DNA of 64,000 bases from assembly GCF_000739915.1 (NCBI RefSeq), contig NZ_BBJT01000014.1, positions 62,001-126,000 on the forward strand, given 5' to 3'. Below the pieces are notes generated by a model that was given only the letters and a program-made list of their open reading frames with translations, had not been told where the DNA came from and made no database searches. The stretch is from Paenibacillus chitinolyticus NBRC 15660 (lineage in GTDB: Bacteria > Bacillota > Bacilli > Paenibacillales > NBRC-103111). Of this stretch, positions 45,719-55,577 are shown piece after piece; the first letter of the stretch is position 1; every line of letters begins with the position of its first letter. The translations under genes were made by a program, and so were the position numbers.

Positions 45719-47334
45719 AACGAACCCTCCTGTTTCCGGGATTCATTTACGGATACATCCCCTGATACAAACCCTACTGCATCCCTTGCTTCATTCCTTG
45801 ATGTATTCTCTGACACATCCTCTGATACGTCCTCTGTTGCATTCCTTGCTCCATTCCCCGGTGCCTTTCCCGCGTCACACTTCCGGGCATAATTCACCGC
45901 ATAATCAGCCAGCAGTCTTGCGCCATACCCTGTCGCTCCCGCCTCTGCGTAACCGACATCCTGCTTGTACTGTACCGTGCCGGCCATATCAATATGGACC
46001 CAGTTCATGGATTTGTCGACGAACCGCCGAATAAATAACGCTGCTGTGATGGCGCCAGCCAGCGTAGAGGTGCCCACGTTACGAAGGTCGGCATAATTGC
46101 TTCTCAGCTCGGATTCATAATCATCCATAAGCGGCATCGGCCACAGCCGCTCGCCATTATGCTGGCCAATCTGGGCCAGCTCGCGCGTCATATCGGCATC
46201 GCCCCATATGCCGGCGATCCCGAGTCCCAGCGCATCCCCGACATTGCCCGTTAGCGTGGCAATGTCGATCGCCTGCGCTGCGCCAAGCCCGGCCGCATGG
46301 ATCAGTGCGTCTGCCAGCACGAGCCGGCCTTCTCCATCCGTATTTGCAATTTGAACGGTCAAGCCGTTCGGATAAGCAATCACGGATGAAGGTAACGTGG
46401 CGCGGGCATCCGGCAGGTTATCGGCCACGGCGATCAGGGCCGTGACCCGAACCTTGGCCTGCTGCCGGACCAGAATGTCCAGCGCGCCGATGACGGCGGC
46501 CGCTCCGCCCATATCCATCCGGGCATCGCTGATGTCCCGGCCCGTCTTCGCGTTCATCCCGCCCATATCGAAGGTGATGGCTTTGCCGACCAAGGCCAGC
46601 ATCGGGGCATCCGGGCAGGCTTCGTACCTCAGCTCGATTAGCGCCGGAGCGTGCTTGCTTCCGGCACCCACTGCCAGCAGGCCGTTCATGCCGCGCTCAG
46701 TTAGCTCCTGCCCCCGGTAGACATAAATATTTACCGGCCTGTCTTTGAAGAGATCCTGCGTCCATTCCACAAAAGCATCCGGGTTCAACGTGCCCGGCGT
46801 CTCATTCACCCAGTCCCGGGTCAGATTTGTCGCCTCCGCCCGGTGGATGGCCGTCTGAATGACCGAATTCAGCCCGGCCGCGGACAGTTCAGGCCAATCT
46901 GCAGACCGCAGATTCAACTTCACACTGCCGCTTATTTTCGTGACATTTTTATACTTATCGAACCGGTATAATCCAAGCAGCCAGCCCTCAATCCAGGCCT
47001 GCAGCCACGCGGCCGCTGACTCTATGCTCTCACTGCCTCCAACTCCAACTACCGTGCCCGGATGTCTGAGCAGCGTTGCGCTGCCCCGCCCTTCCTGCAG
47101 CAGAGTCCGTGCCGCGGCGCCCCCGGCGCGGCGTACCCGTTCCAGCGTCACGGCACAACGCTCCCCCATTCCGGCGGCGAGCACATCCGCTTCACCTGCA
47201 GAACGGGCGTACAGCCAGGTCATGGTGCCCTGCCGCTTGCGCGCTTCATTCAGCGCATAGGGAAACGATTCCCCCGCATATACCGGATGAATGAGAACAT
47301 CCGCCAGTTCAGTCATATCTAGTGTAATGTGCAT
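45715..47334 (-). CDS. M17 leucyl aminopeptidase family protein
   Basis: A metallo-aminopeptidase of the M17 family. ATG 47334 is chosen because AAAGGA lies seven bases upstream; an earlier start at 47355 would contain that site. The catalytic domain holds GKAITFDMGGMNAK, ARMDMGGAAAV and NTDGEGRLVLADAL, the usual Lys, Asp and Glu metal ligands (most relatives read NTDAEGR). The N-terminal macro-like domain is present. After about residue 490 a hydrophilic, repeat-like tail (EDVSEDVSENTSRN, SGDVSVNESRK) adds roughly 50 residues not normal for the family. It is set among ABC importer and glycosidase genes, so it probably trims imported peptide. Confidence 0.85.
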   Translation of the reverse strand: MHITLDMTELADVLIHPVYAGESFPYALNEARKRQGTMTWLYARSAGEADVLAAGMGERCAVTLERVRRAGGAAARTLLQEGRGSATLLRHPGTVVGVGGSESIESAAAWLQAWIEGWLLGLYRFDKYKNVTKISGSVKLNLRSADWPELSAAGLNSVIQTAIHRAEATNLTRDWVNETPGTLNPDAFVEWTQDLFKDRPVNIYVYRGQELTERGMNGLLAVGAGSKHAPALIELRYEACPDAPMLALVGKAITFDMGGMNAKTGRDISDARMDMGGAAAVIGALDILVRQQAKVRVTALIAVADNLPDARATLPSSVIAYPNGLTVQIANTDGEGRLVLADALIHAAGLGAAQAIDIATLTGNVGDALGLGIAGIWGDADMTRELAQIGQHNGERLWPMPLMDDYESELRSNYADLRNVGTSTLAGAITAALFIRRFVDKSMNWVHIDMAGTVQYKQDVGYAEAGATGYGARLLADYAVNYARKCDAGKAPGNGARNATEDVSEDVSENTSRNEARDAVGFVSGDVSVNESRKQEGSL

Positions 47335-47372
47335 GGCGATCCTTTCCTTAGGCATTGTAATAAGCCGCCTAA

Positions 47373-48359
47373 TCAGGCTTCATTATAGAGATGGCAGGCA
47401 ACCTGATGTCCCGGTTCCACTTCCCGGAACACCGGCTCCTGCTGCCTGCAAATATCCATGCAGGCCGAACAGCGGTTATGAAACCGGCAGCCGGAAGGCG
47501 GATCTACCGGACTCGGCAAGTCCCCTTTCAGAATAATGCGCTCCCGCTTCTGATTCGGATCAGGAACCGGCACGGATGACAGCAGCGCCTGCGTATAAGG
47601 ATGAAGCGGTCGGTCATAGAGCGTATCTTTGTCCGCCGTCTCCACCAGTGTGCCAAGGTACATAACCCCTATGCGGTCGCTAATATGTTCAACGACACTC
47701 AGATCATGGGAAATGAACAGATAAGTCAGGCCGTACTCCTCTTGAAGATCCTGCATCAGATTCAGCACCTGGGACTGGATAGATACATCCAGTGCAGAGA
47801 CCGGTTCATCCGCCACAATCAGGCTCGGACGTACGGACAGCGCCCGGGCAATCCCGATCCGCTGCCGCTGTCCTCCACTGAACTCATGCGCATAACGCTC
47901 CGCATGGATGCTGCTGAGGCCAACCGTTTCCAGCAGTTCCTGGGCCAGCTTATCCCGTTCTTTCACACTAAGTTTTGTGTGAATAAGCAGCGGTTCAGCC
48001 ACCAGCTCCTTCACTTTCATACGTGGATTCAGTGATGCATACGGATCTTGAAAAACCATCTGCATCTCCTTGCGGATCGGGCGCATCTGGTTATCGGAGA
48101 AGCTGCTGATGTTCTGTCCGTTGAACCATACTTCACCGCTTGTTGGCTTCAGCAGCCGATTCACAAGCCGCCCGGTCGTGGACTTCCCGCAGCCGCTCTC
48201 GCCAACCAGACTGAAGGTCTCCCCTTGGCGGATGGCGAAAGATAGACCGTCCACCGCTCGCAAATACTTGGCCGCGCCGAACCATCCCTTTTTCACGGCA
48301 AAAGACTTGCGTAATCCCCTCACTTCAACCAGGGGTGTCTCTATCGTGGACTTGCTCAT
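47373..48359 (-). CDS. peptide-type ABC importer ATPase, OppF/DppF
   Basis: A 328-residue ATP-binding subunit. ATG 48359 overlaps the stop of the preceding ATPase gene by four bases; the open frame runs further but without a site. Walker A is [10 protein letters not shown], the signature is [15 protein letters not shown], and Walker B is [14 protein letters not shown]. The C-terminal oligopeptide-type extension has a cysteine cluster ([17 protein letters not shown]), typical of Opp/Dpp ATPases, where it can bind an iron-sulfur cluster. It pairs with the OppD-type protein. Confidence 0.92.
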   Translation of the reverse strand: MSKSTIETPLVEVRGLRKSFAVKKGWFGAAKYLRAVDGLSFAIRQGETFSLVGESGCGKSTTGRLVNRLLKPTSGEVWFNGQNISSFSDNQMRPIRKEMQMVFQDPYASLNPRMKVKELVAEPLLIHTKLSVKERDKLAQELLETVGLSSIHAERYAHEFSGGQRQRIGIARALSVRPSLIVADEPVSALDVSIQSQVLNLMQDLQEEYGLTYLFISHDLSVVEHISDRIGVMYLGTLVETADKDTLYDRPLHPYTQALLSSVPVPDPNQKRERIILKGDLPSPVDPPSGCRFHNRCSACMDICRQQEPVFREVEPGHQVACHLYNEA

Positions 48360-49357
48360 TGGCGGTCTCCCCCTTCTGGTGTATCCATCTGCGTCAACCA
48401 ACAGCGGCTTTTGCGGTCCGCTTCCCCTTGAACGGGAAGAAGCTCCGGCTCCTGAAGACACCGCTCCATCGCATACGCACATCGCGGCATGAATTTGCAG
48501 CCTGGAGGCATCGCACTTAAGTCAGGCACATTGCCCTGAATGGATTCCAGACGGCGAACCTTCTGGCGCAGCTTGGGAACGGATTGGATCAGGCCTTTGG
48601 TGTACGGATGCTGGGGATTTGCGAATAACTCTTGTACCGGAGCCTCCTCCACTACCCGTCCCGCATACATGACGACCACCCGGTCGCACATTTCCGCCAC
48701 GACTCCGAGATCGTGTGTGATCAGCAGCATGCCCATATCCTGCTCTTCCTTCAAGCGCTTCATCAGGTCCAGAATCTGTGCCTGAATCGTCACATCGAGC
48801 GCCGTCGTTGGCTCATCGGCAATGAGCAGCTTCGGGCTGCACGACATCGCCATCGCAATCATTACGCGCTGCCGCATTCCGCCGGACAACTGATGCGGAT
48901 ACTCATCGGCCACATCCTCCGCCCGGGGAATCCCGACCAGCTTCAGCGTATGAATGGCATGCTCCCTCGCACGCTTCCGGCTGTAGCCAAGATGCAGCAT
49001 GATCGGCTCTTCCAACTGCCGTCCGATTCGCAGCACCGGGTTCAGCGAGGTCATCGGCTCCTGGAAGATCATCGCCAGTTCATTGCCGCGGAACCGCCGC
49101 ATCTCCTTCTCCTGAATCTGAGTCAGGTCGGTGCCTTCGAACCGGACCGCTCCGCCCGCAATCCTTCCCGGTGTATCTTTGAGCAGGCGCATAATCGACA
49201 GAGAGGTCACACTTTTGCCGCAGCCGCTCTCTCCGACCAGTCCCAATACTTCACCTTTATTAATATGAAAACTAATGCCGGACACAGCCATTACGCTTCC
49301 GCCATCCCGTCTGAACTCCGTCTTCAATCCTTCCACTTCAAGCAATCGAGTCGTCAC
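48356..49357 (-). CDS. peptide-type ABC importer ATPase, OppD/DppD
   Basis: A 333-residue ATP-binding subunit. Walker A is [13 protein letters not shown], the signature [15 protein letters not shown], Walker [15 protein letters not shown]. The C-terminal oligo_HPY extension is present ([14 protein letters not shown]) with a Cys cluster ([14 protein letters not shown]). GTG 49357 lies 14 nt after the permease gene. It forms the ATPase heterodimer with the next gene. Confidence 0.92.
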   Translation of the reverse strand: MTTRLLEVEGLKTEFRRDGGSVMAVSGISFHINKGEVLGLVGESGCGKSVTSLSIMRLLKDTPGRIAGGAVRFEGTDLTQIQEKEMRRFRGNELAMIFQEPMTSLNPVLRIGRQLEEPIMLHLGYSRKRAREHAIHTLKLVGIPRAEDVADEYPHQLSGGMRQRVMIAMAMSCSPKLLIADEPTTALDVTIQAQILDLMKRLKEEQDMGMLLITHDLGVVAEMCDRVVVMYAGRVVEEAPVQELFANPQHPYTKGLIQSVPKLRQKVRRLESIQGNVPDLSAMPPGCKFMPRCAYAMERCLQEPELLPVQGEADRKSRCWLTQMDTPEGGDRQ

Positions 49358-49371
49358 GGCCCTGTCCCCCT

Positions 49372-50283
49372 TTAATTTTTCGTCTTGGGATCGAGCGCAT
49401 CACGCAGGCCGTCCCCAACCAGGTTGAATGCAAGCACAGCCAGGAAGATCGCTATCCCGGGAAAATACACGATGTGCGGAGCGATACTCAAGTAGTCGCG
49501 CCCCATGCTCAGCATCGCGCCCCAGTCCGGTTCCGTCGGCTTCGCACCCATGCCGAGAAAGCTGAGTGAGGATGCCGCCAGAATCGCGCCGCCGATCTTC
49601 ATCGTCACATTCACGATCACACTGGGCACGGTCTGCGGAAAAATATGCTTCCATATAATGCGCACATTCTTGGCGCCCATTGAGCGGGCAGCTTCCACAA
49701 ATAAAGTCTCTTTGGCCGATAAGGTGACACTTCGGATAATCCGTGCAAAGGACGGCGTACCGAACACAGCTACGGCAATGACCACATTGGACAGGCCTGG
49801 CCCCAGGATCGCCACAATCCCGATGGCCAGCAGCAGATCCGGGAACGAGAACAGCACATCACTGCCCCGCATAATGAGCCGGTCGAGCCAGCCTCCGTAA
49901 TATCCGCTGAGCAGTCCAAGTACCGTACCCAGTACCGCTGCAATCAGCACAGAACTCAAGCTCACCGCGAGGGTCAACCGCGTTCCGTCGATCAGACGGC
50001 TGAGGATATCTCTGCCGTATTCATCCGTCCCGGCCCAGTGTGCAGCCGATGGACCAGCCATCAGCGCATCGTAATCCGGCACATTCGGATCATAAGGTGT
50101 AAGATGCGGACCGAAGATCGCTATAATTGCCAGAAAAATAATAAAAATGCCTGATGCAAGCGACGCTCTCTGCTTGCAGAACTTGCTGAAGAACTCCGCT
50201 GCACGGCCTTTGGTCGGCTTCGTCACCAGGGTTACACCGGCTCCTGAGGAGTCGGCTCCCATCACCGTTGTATTGTTGTCCAT
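49372..50283 (-). CDS. peptide-type ABC permease, OppC/DppC
   Basis: A 303-residue inner-membrane permease with a cytoplasmic N-terminal arm, a first segment at about 40-60, and the OppC N-terminal motif HLTPYDPN and [16 protein letters not shown]. The EAA loop ([20 protein letters not shown]) contacts the ATPase. ATG 50283 follows GGAGGGG. It is 12 nt from its partner permease gene. Confidence 0.92.
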   Translation of the reverse strand: MDNNTTVMGADSSGAGVTLVTKPTKGRAAEFFSKFCKQRASLASGIFIIFLAIIAIFGPHLTPYDPNVPDYDALMAGPSAAHWAGTDEYGRDILSRLIDGTRLTLAVSLSSVLIAAVLGTVLGLLSGYYGGWLDRLIMRGSDVLFSFPDLLLAIGIVAILGPGLSNVVIAVAVFGTPSFARIIRSVTLSAKETLFVEAARSMGAKNVRIIWKHIFPQTVPSVIVNVTMKIGGAILAASSLSFLGMGAKPTEPDWGAMLSMGRDYLSIAPHIVYFPGIAIFLAVLAFNLVGDGLRDALDPKTKN

Positions 50284-50295
50284 CCTGTTCCCCTC

Positions 50296-51225
50296 CTAGC
50301 TAGACGCATACCTGATTTTCGGGTTCAGCACACCGTACAGCATATCAACGATAAGATTAATAAGTATGAATTGGGTCGCAAACAGCAGTAGCAGCGCTTG
50401 AATCACGGTATAATCCCGAAAAGAAATCGAATCCACAAGCAGCCTTCCAAGACCCGGAATACTGAATACCGTCTCCACCATCACGGAGCCGCCCAGCAGG
50501 AACCCGAATTGCAGACCCGCCACAGTGACAACCTGAATCAGCGAGTTGCGCAGCGCATGCCGTCCAACCACGATGAACTCTCTAAGCCCTTTCGAACGTC
50601 CCGTCCGGATATAATCTTCCCGCATCGTCTCCAGCATGGATGAGCGGGAGAACCGGGCAAGCATGGACATAATTCCCGCTCCAAGTGTGAGGGAAGGCAG
50701 GATATAGGACTTCCAGGAATCCACTCCGCCGGTAGGGAACCAGCCGAGCTGTACCGAGAAGATCTGAATCAGCACCAGCCCCAGCCAAAAACCTGGGATC
50801 GAGATGCCTGAAATTGCGGTCAGCATGCCCACGTAATCCGGCCACCGGTTCCGGTTAACCGCAGAGACCGTACCGATCAGCAGACCGATGATTAATGCCC
50901 AGCCCAAGCTCAAGAACGTTAAAATAAGGGTTGGCATCAATCTGCTCATCAGCATGTCGGATACCGGCAGGCCGGACCGCAGAGAACTGCCCAGATCGCC
51001 ATGCAGCAGCTTGCCCATATAATGGAAATATTGCTGCCATAGCGGCAGATCCAGCCCGAGTTGTGTCCGTATGCCGTTAATCTCTTCCAGCGTGGCTTCC
51101 TTGCCCGCGACAAGCCGGGCCGGATCGCCGGGGATTAAGTGTATGAACATGAAGACCAGCACCGATACGACAAACAGCAGCGGAATGACTCCAAGTAGTC
51201 TTTGTAGCGCGTATCTTCCCATCAT
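50296..51225 (-). CDS. peptide-type ABC permease, OppB/DppB
   Basis: A 310-residue permease. ATG 51225 follows AGGGGG; the frame extends upstream into the spacer without a site. It starts with YALQRLLGVIPLLFVVSVLVF and has the OppB motif HLIPGDPARL, six membrane segments, and an EAA-type loop (RTGRSKGLREFIVVGRHALRN). It lies 250 nt downstream of the binding-protein gene. The gap holds a stem-loop and a purine-rich tract, a common way to lower permease expression relative to the binding protein. Confidence 0.92.
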   Translation of the reverse strand: MMGRYALQRLLGVIPLLFVVSVLVFMFIHLIPGDPARLVAGKEATLEEINGIRTQLGLDLPLWQQYFHYMGKLLHGDLGSSLRSGLPVSDMLMSRLMPTLILTFLSLGWALIIGLLIGTVSAVNRNRWPDYVGMLTAISGISIPGFWLGLVLIQIFSVQLGWFPTGGVDSWKSYILPSLTLGAGIMSMLARFSRSSMLETMREDYIRTGRSKGLREFIVVGRHALRNSLIQVVTVAGLQFGFLLGGSVMVETVFSIPGLGRLLVDSISFRDYTVIQALLLLFATQFILINLIVDMLYGVLNPKIRYASS

Positions 51226-51256
51226 GTGAGCCCCCTTCATTGAACAAGTACATAAG

Positions 51257-51293
51257 AGGGGCCGCTCCTCAGCTACAGACAGAAACGGCCCCT
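51257..51293 (-). other. intercistronic stem-loop between binding protein and permease genes
   Basis: AGGGGCCG/CGGCCCCT forms an 8-bp GC-rich stem with a 21-base loop and no strong T-run on the minus strand. It may protect the upstream mRNA or partly terminate transcription, giving more binding protein than permease. Confidence 0.5.
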
Positions 51294-51346
51294 TACTTTG
51301 CATCAACAACCCCAAGTTATTGCTTGCTTAGTGCTTCTAGCTTCTT

Positions 51347-51388
51347 ACTTTCTGCTTCTAACTTTCTGCTTCTAACTTCCTGCATCTT
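51347..51388. repeat. pyrimidine-rich tandem repeat
   Basis: ACTTTCTGCTTCTA occurs twice in tandem (51347-51360 and 51361-51374), followed by a degenerate third copy. It is part of a CT-rich stretch from about 51330 to 51445. The mRNA strand is therefore purine-rich here. Confidence 0.75.
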
Positions 51389-51475
51389 GCTTTCATCTTC
51401 TGCTTCATCTTGTATCTTGTTCCTGCTTCTTGCTCCCTGCTCGTATCCCCGGACTTGTTCGTCCTTAAGTAACGA

Positions 51476-53077
51476 TTACTTCACTTCCACATCACGAACG
51501 CTGATGGAGCCGTCCGGTAATACTTTTACGCCGTTCAGGCTGGCTCTCTTGCCAGAAATCACCTGATCCACACCCATGAAGGCCCATGGGGCATCAGCCC
51601 AGATTGTTTTTTGAATATCCGCATAAATGGATTTCGCTTTTTCTGGATCGGTCGCCTTGTTGGCATCGGCAATCCATTGATCCACGTTCGGATTCTTATA
51701 GTACGCCGTATTGGCTCCTGCCGGAGGGAACATTTCGCTGCTGAACAGACCTCTTGTAGCGCCGTCTGCGTCACCGGAAGACGGGGACCAGCTTACATAC
51801 CACATTTGGATCTTGGCCTGCTCTGGTGTAGCAGCGGAGTTAATCTGCTCAGACAAGGTACCGCCTTCCATCGACTTCACATCCAGCTTGATGCCAACAA
51901 GAGCCAGTTGCTGCTGAATGAACTGCATGCCTTTCATTGTCTCGGAATCATTCTCGCCCCAGATCTCGGCCGTGAAGCCATCAGGATAACCGGCTTCTGC
52001 AAGCAGGTTCTTTGCTTTCTTCACATCGTAGTCGTAACCGCTCTGCTGGGAGTAGTACTGCGTCTTGGAAGACATGGTAGAATTCAGCTTCACACCCAGA
52101 CCAGATTTGACGACTTTGATGTAAGCTTCTTTGTTAATCGCATAGTTAATCGCTTGACGAACCTTCACATCATCGAACGGCTTCTTCATCGTGTTGAGTG
52201 TGACGTAACGGACAATTGTGGAATCCGTTTTATCTACCACAATATTGCTGTCCCCCTCTACTTGGGAGACTTGTTCAGTTGGCATCGGATAGATGAAATC
52301 CGCTTCCCCTGTCTTCAGCATCGCAATCCGGGAACCGTTCTCCGGTACCGGCTTGAAGGTGATGCTCTCCACCTTCGGCAGATCCTTTTGCCAGTAATCC
52401 GGGTTCTTCACCACCACAAGGCGGTCGCCCTGCACCCATTCCTTAAATTTGAAAGAACCTGTACCTACCGGATTTTTACCGATATTCTCGCCCTGCTCCT
52501 TCAGTGCTTTAGGGCTTACGATCAGGGCCATCGCCATTTTGTTCAGGAAGGCGTTATACGGTTCGCTTAAGGTGATGACTACGGTTTTGGCATCCGGAGC
52601 CTCAACTTTGCTGACTTTGGCGAAGCTCTTGCGCATCTTCAGGTTGTTCTTCTCATCACGGATACGGTCCAGATTCACCTTAACTGCTTCGGCGTTGAAA
52701 TCCGTACCGTCGTGGAATTTGATGTTCTGCTTCAATGTAAACGTGTATACCAGACCGTCATCACTAATTTTGTAGGAGTCGGCCAGCACTGGAACGACTT
52801 TCATGTTCTCGTCGAAGCCCATCAGGCCTTCAACCATGGTTCTTGCTCCGGTAATCGAATGAGTATCGCTCGTGTTGTGAGGGTCCAGTGTAATAAAGTT
52901 GGCATTAATGGCAATAACAACATCTTTTTTGTTTTTGGATACGGTCTGAGTACCTTCACTCTTGCCCGTATTCGCACTTTCCTTGCCAGTCTCCGTATTG
53001 CCTCCGCAGCCTGCGGCAACTACCGCGAAGATCAGCAGCAGCATTAGTGTGGACCACATTTTCCCTTGAACCTTCAT
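51476..53077 (-). CDS. solute-binding lipoprotein of the peptide-type ABC importer
   Basis: A 533-residue family-5 solute-binding protein (OppA/DppA/NikA type). ATG 53077 has GAGGAG upstream. The lipobox is VAAGC with the lipidated Cys24, followed by a Gly/Asn/Thr linker. The family signature region is at about residues 110-135 (DGTDFNAEAVKVNLDRI). Members bind oligopeptides, glycosides, nickel-chelates or muropeptides, so the name does not prove peptide as ligand. In this cluster a glycosylated amino acid or short glycopeptide is the inferred cargo. Confidence 0.9.
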   Translation of the reverse strand: MKVQGKMWSTLMLLLIFAVVAAGCGGNTETGKESANTGKSEGTQTVSKNKKDVVIAINANFITLDPHNTSDTHSITGARTMVEGLMGFDENMKVVPVLADSYKISDDGLVYTFTLKQNIKFHDGTDFNAEAVKVNLDRIRDEKNNLKMRKSFAKVSKVEAPDAKTVVITLSEPYNAFLNKMAMALIVSPKALKEQGENIGKNPVGTGSFKFKEWVQGDRLVVVKNPDYWQKDLPKVESITFKPVPENGSRIAMLKTGEADFIYPMPTEQVSQVEGDSNIVVDKTDSTIVRYVTLNTMKKPFDDVKVRQAINYAINKEAYIKVVKSGLGVKLNSTMSSKTQYYSQQSGYDYDVKKAKNLLAEAGYPDGFTAEIWGENDSETMKGMQFIQQQLALVGIKLDVKSMEGGTLSEQINSAATPEQAKIQMWYVSWSPSSGDADGATRGLFSSEMFPPAGANTAYYKNPNVDQWIADANKATDPEKAKSIYADIQKTIWADAPWAFMGVDQVISGKRASLNGVKVLPDGSISVRDVEVK

Positions 53078-53149
53078 TCGTCTCACTCCTCAAAAGTAGT
53101 TAATATAGAATCGCTCCATGTCCGGTATGCTTACTTGTAGGATTGGAGG

Positions 53150-54166
53150 TTATTCCCTGGATGAAGGCTTCAGTTCGAACACCGCCCGGCGTTCTCCCAC
53201 TTCCGTTCCCCCGTCATTGACGATGGAATTCGGTACAAGCTTGTATAAGCGGTTAATTGTCTCTTGATTGCTGTAGCCGAGGCGCTCGAGGATCGAAGCG
53301 ATAATGCACGGCCACACCTGTTCGGAACCGTCGGACACCTTAAGGGAGATTCCGAGTCTTTCGTTTCTCAACCCAATGCCGTACACTCCCTTTGCGCCGC
53401 CTTTGGCCGAGAGGTTCGGGTCCTTGAGCAGCTCCGAGCAGACGAACCGGGTATCCGCGATCATATCGGGGTACTCATTCATCAGCCGGGCGATCCGGGC
53501 CGCCGCTTCCCGTGTCTCCTTATCTTCAATGAGGTCCGGACAGGCCAGCTTCAGGAAGGAATAGGCGATCTTGTGCAGCGGTAGTGCAAAGATCGGCAGT
53601 CCGCAGCCGTCAATCCCTTGCGGGATCGAAGCTTCGGGAACCTCCGCAATATAAGCAAGGGTCTCTACAATCTCCTTCTGAACAGGATGCTCAGGTTCGT
53701 AATACGTCCGCTCATCCCAGCCCATATGCTTGCTCAGCGCAATAAGTCCGGTATGCTTGCCCGAGCAGTTATGGAAGATTCTCCGTTTAGGTTCGCGGTC
53801 CCGGTGGCGCTCGGCCTTCGCATCTTCATTGAGCGGATACGACTCACAGCAGTGCAGCCCTTCCTCCTTGATGCCTGTCTTCAGAAGCATGGATTCCAGC
53901 GCATCAATATGAAAGCGCTCTCCACGATGGGATGCAGCAAACAAGGCCGCCTCCTGTCCGGTGAGTCCGTACACCTCGTCAACTTTTCTTTTCATAACCG
54001 GAAGCGCCTGGAACGGCTTGGCAGCCGACCTTAGAAACGTGAGATGTTCAGGGTCGCCTGCCGAATAGAGGATTCGGCCCTTCTCATCCACGATGCTGAC
54101 CGCTCCGTAATGCACGTTCTCCAGCACACCGCCGCGGTACTCCTCAACTAATGGTGTAAATCTCAT
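53150..54166 (-). CDS. asparaginase II family protein
   Basis: A 338-residue member of the Rhizobium etli-type asparaginase II family (PF06089), unrelated to the common bacterial AnsA. ATG 54166 follows AAGGAGGAGG; the frame extends further but would contain that site. Conserved stretches are RSAAKPFQALPV, ALFAASHRGE, HNCSGKHTGL and GIDGCGLPIFALPL. Ser, Lys and Cys residues in the SGKH and RSAAKP regions form the likely active site. It hydrolyses asparagine, or possibly an N-substituted asparagine, to aspartate. Its place between the ROK repressor and the importer suggests action on the imported compound, for instance a glyco-asparagine. Confidence 0.88.
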   Translation of the reverse strand: MRFTPLVEEYRGGVLENVHYGAVSIVDEKGRILYSAGDPEHLTFLRSAAKPFQALPVMKRKVDEVYGLTGQEAALFAASHRGERFHIDALESMLLKTGIKEEGLHCCESYPLNEDAKAERHRDREPKRRIFHNCSGKHTGLIALSKHMGWDERTYYEPEHPVQKEIVETLAYIAEVPEASIPQGIDGCGLPIFALPLHKIAYSFLKLACPDLIEDKETREAAARIARLMNEYPDMIADTRFVCSELLKDPNLSAKGGAKGVYGIGLRNERLGISLKVSDGSEQVWPCIIASILERLGYSNQETINRLYKLVPNSIVNDGGTEVGERRAVFELKPSSRE

Positions 54167-54223
54167 CGTTGTCCCCTCCTCCTTAATGTCCAATCCTGCT
54201 CTCCCCCGCTTAACTTCTCTGAC

Positions 54224-55381
54224 TTATTCCAATGCAAAAAAACAGTTTTGCGAAATCAGTCCCGAGCCGATGACTACGCCCTGCTCATGCAGTTCAGACT
54301 TCAGAATCCGGAAGGCACCCCTGAGGGGCTCCCACACATATTTCGAATAACACAGGTCGACCACCTCATCGAGGATCTCCGGGAATTTGTCGGTCAGTTC
54401 TCCGCTAAGGATGACACTGTCCGGGTTGTACATACAGACCACATTGTTAATGGTGATCGCCATGTACATCAGCGCGCGTTCGATCAGATGCAGTGCCCAG
54501 CGTTCCCCTGCCTTCTTGGCTTCAAAAAGCTCCTCGATCGAGCGGACCGGCCGGATCTTGTTCGCTTCCGACAGCAATGATTTGATATTGATGTAAGTCT
54601 GAAGGCAGCCCGCCTTCCCGCAGTCGCACAGCATGCCGTTCGGATCAATCGTCGTATGGCCGATTTCACCGGCGCTGTTCGTCCTGCCCCGGTAGATCTC
54701 CCCTTCCATAATGAACGCCGAACCTACTCCATTCCCGAAACCAAGCAGGACGGTCCGCTGTGAGCCAATCGCCGCGCCCTTCATATGTTCGGCCAGGGCC
54801 TTGGCCTTGAGCTCGTTGTCCACCGCCACATCATAACCGGTGATTTCTTTAAGCCGTTCAGCAAGCCGGACATTTCTCCAACCGAGCTGTACGGAGAACA
54901 TAACTTCTCCCGTGTCATTATCTATAATCCCGGGAAGGCCTACACCAACTCCGATAATCCGCTCACAGTCGATCTCATTGGATTTCGTAAGCTGGTCAAT
55001 CTCTGTTCCAACGCGTTCCAGCGTAACTTCGGGACTCTCTTCCACTGACCGCGGATATTGGCTCATGGCTATAACATTGCCCTGCAAATCCACAATGCCG
55101 ATATTCACTTGATGGCGGTCCAGCTCAACGCCTACCGAGAGCACAGCGGCATCTACCATTTCAAGCAGCGTGGACTTCCTGCCGAGCCCGGCAGAGACCT
55201 GTTCGGACTCCAGCAGATACCCTTCCTCTGCAAGCTCCGCCACAATGCGGCTTACCGTAGTTGGACTCATCCCGGTCTGCTTGGCAATGGAAGCCCGGGA
55301 GATGGGCTGCTGGTGCTTGATGATCTCAAACACCGTCAGCCGATTCTGGCGTTTCATAAAATCCTGGTCATGTTTTTTCAC
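54224..55381 (-). CDS. ROK-family transcriptional repressor (NagC/XylR type)
   Basis: A 385-residue regulator with an N-terminal winged helix (about 15-65: SRASIAKQTGMSPTTVSRIVAEL) and a ROK sugar-binding domain. That domain includes GVGLPGIIDNDTGEV, VDNELKAKALAE, the metal motif GHTTIDPNGMLCDCGKAGCLQTY and IILSGELTD-like ending (VILSGELTD). GTG 55381 follows GGAGAA. It is the first gene of the eleven-gene cluster behind a strong promoter. It is probably an autorepressor induced by a sugar or amino-sugar derivative. Confidence 0.9.
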   Translation of the reverse strand: MKKHDQDFMKRQNRLTVFEIIKHQQPISRASIAKQTGMSPTTVSRIVAELAEEGYLLESEQVSAGLGRKSTLLEMVDAAVLSVGVELDRHQVNIGIVDLQGNVIAMSQYPRSVEESPEVTLERVGTEIDQLTKSNEIDCERIIGVGVGLPGIIDNDTGEVMFSVQLGWRNVRLAERLKEITGYDVAVDNELKAKALAEHMKGAAIGSQRTVLLGFGNGVGSAFIMEGEIYRGRTNSAGEIGHTTIDPNGMLCDCGKAGCLQTYINIKSLLSEANKIRPVRSIEELFEAKKAGERWALHLIERALMYMAITINNVVCMYNPDSVILSGELTDKFPEILDEVVDLCYSKYVWEPLRGAFRILKSELHEQGVVIGSGLISQNCFFALE

Positions 55382-55508
55382 TATTCATTCTCCATTATTT
55401 TTACCAATGAATTAATTAATGAGGATTTTGACTGTAAACTGATGTTTTTAACGAATATTCAACGAAAATTCTGTCTATTTTTCTTTATATTCTCCAGTGA
55501 TATTTATA

Positions 55509-55537
55509 ATAATAGTCATAGCCTTATACGGTGTCAA
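55509..55537 (-). promoter_or_regulatory. promoter of the ROK-to-fucosidase cluster
   Basis: On the minus strand TTGACA (55532-55537) and TATTAT (55509-55514) are 17 bp apart, a near-consensus housekeeping promoter about 130 bp upstream of the ROK repressor start. It probably drives the operon. Confidence 0.75.
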
Positions 55538-55577
55538 TATAAATAACATGAATTACAAATAAAATTTTTAGAGCAAA

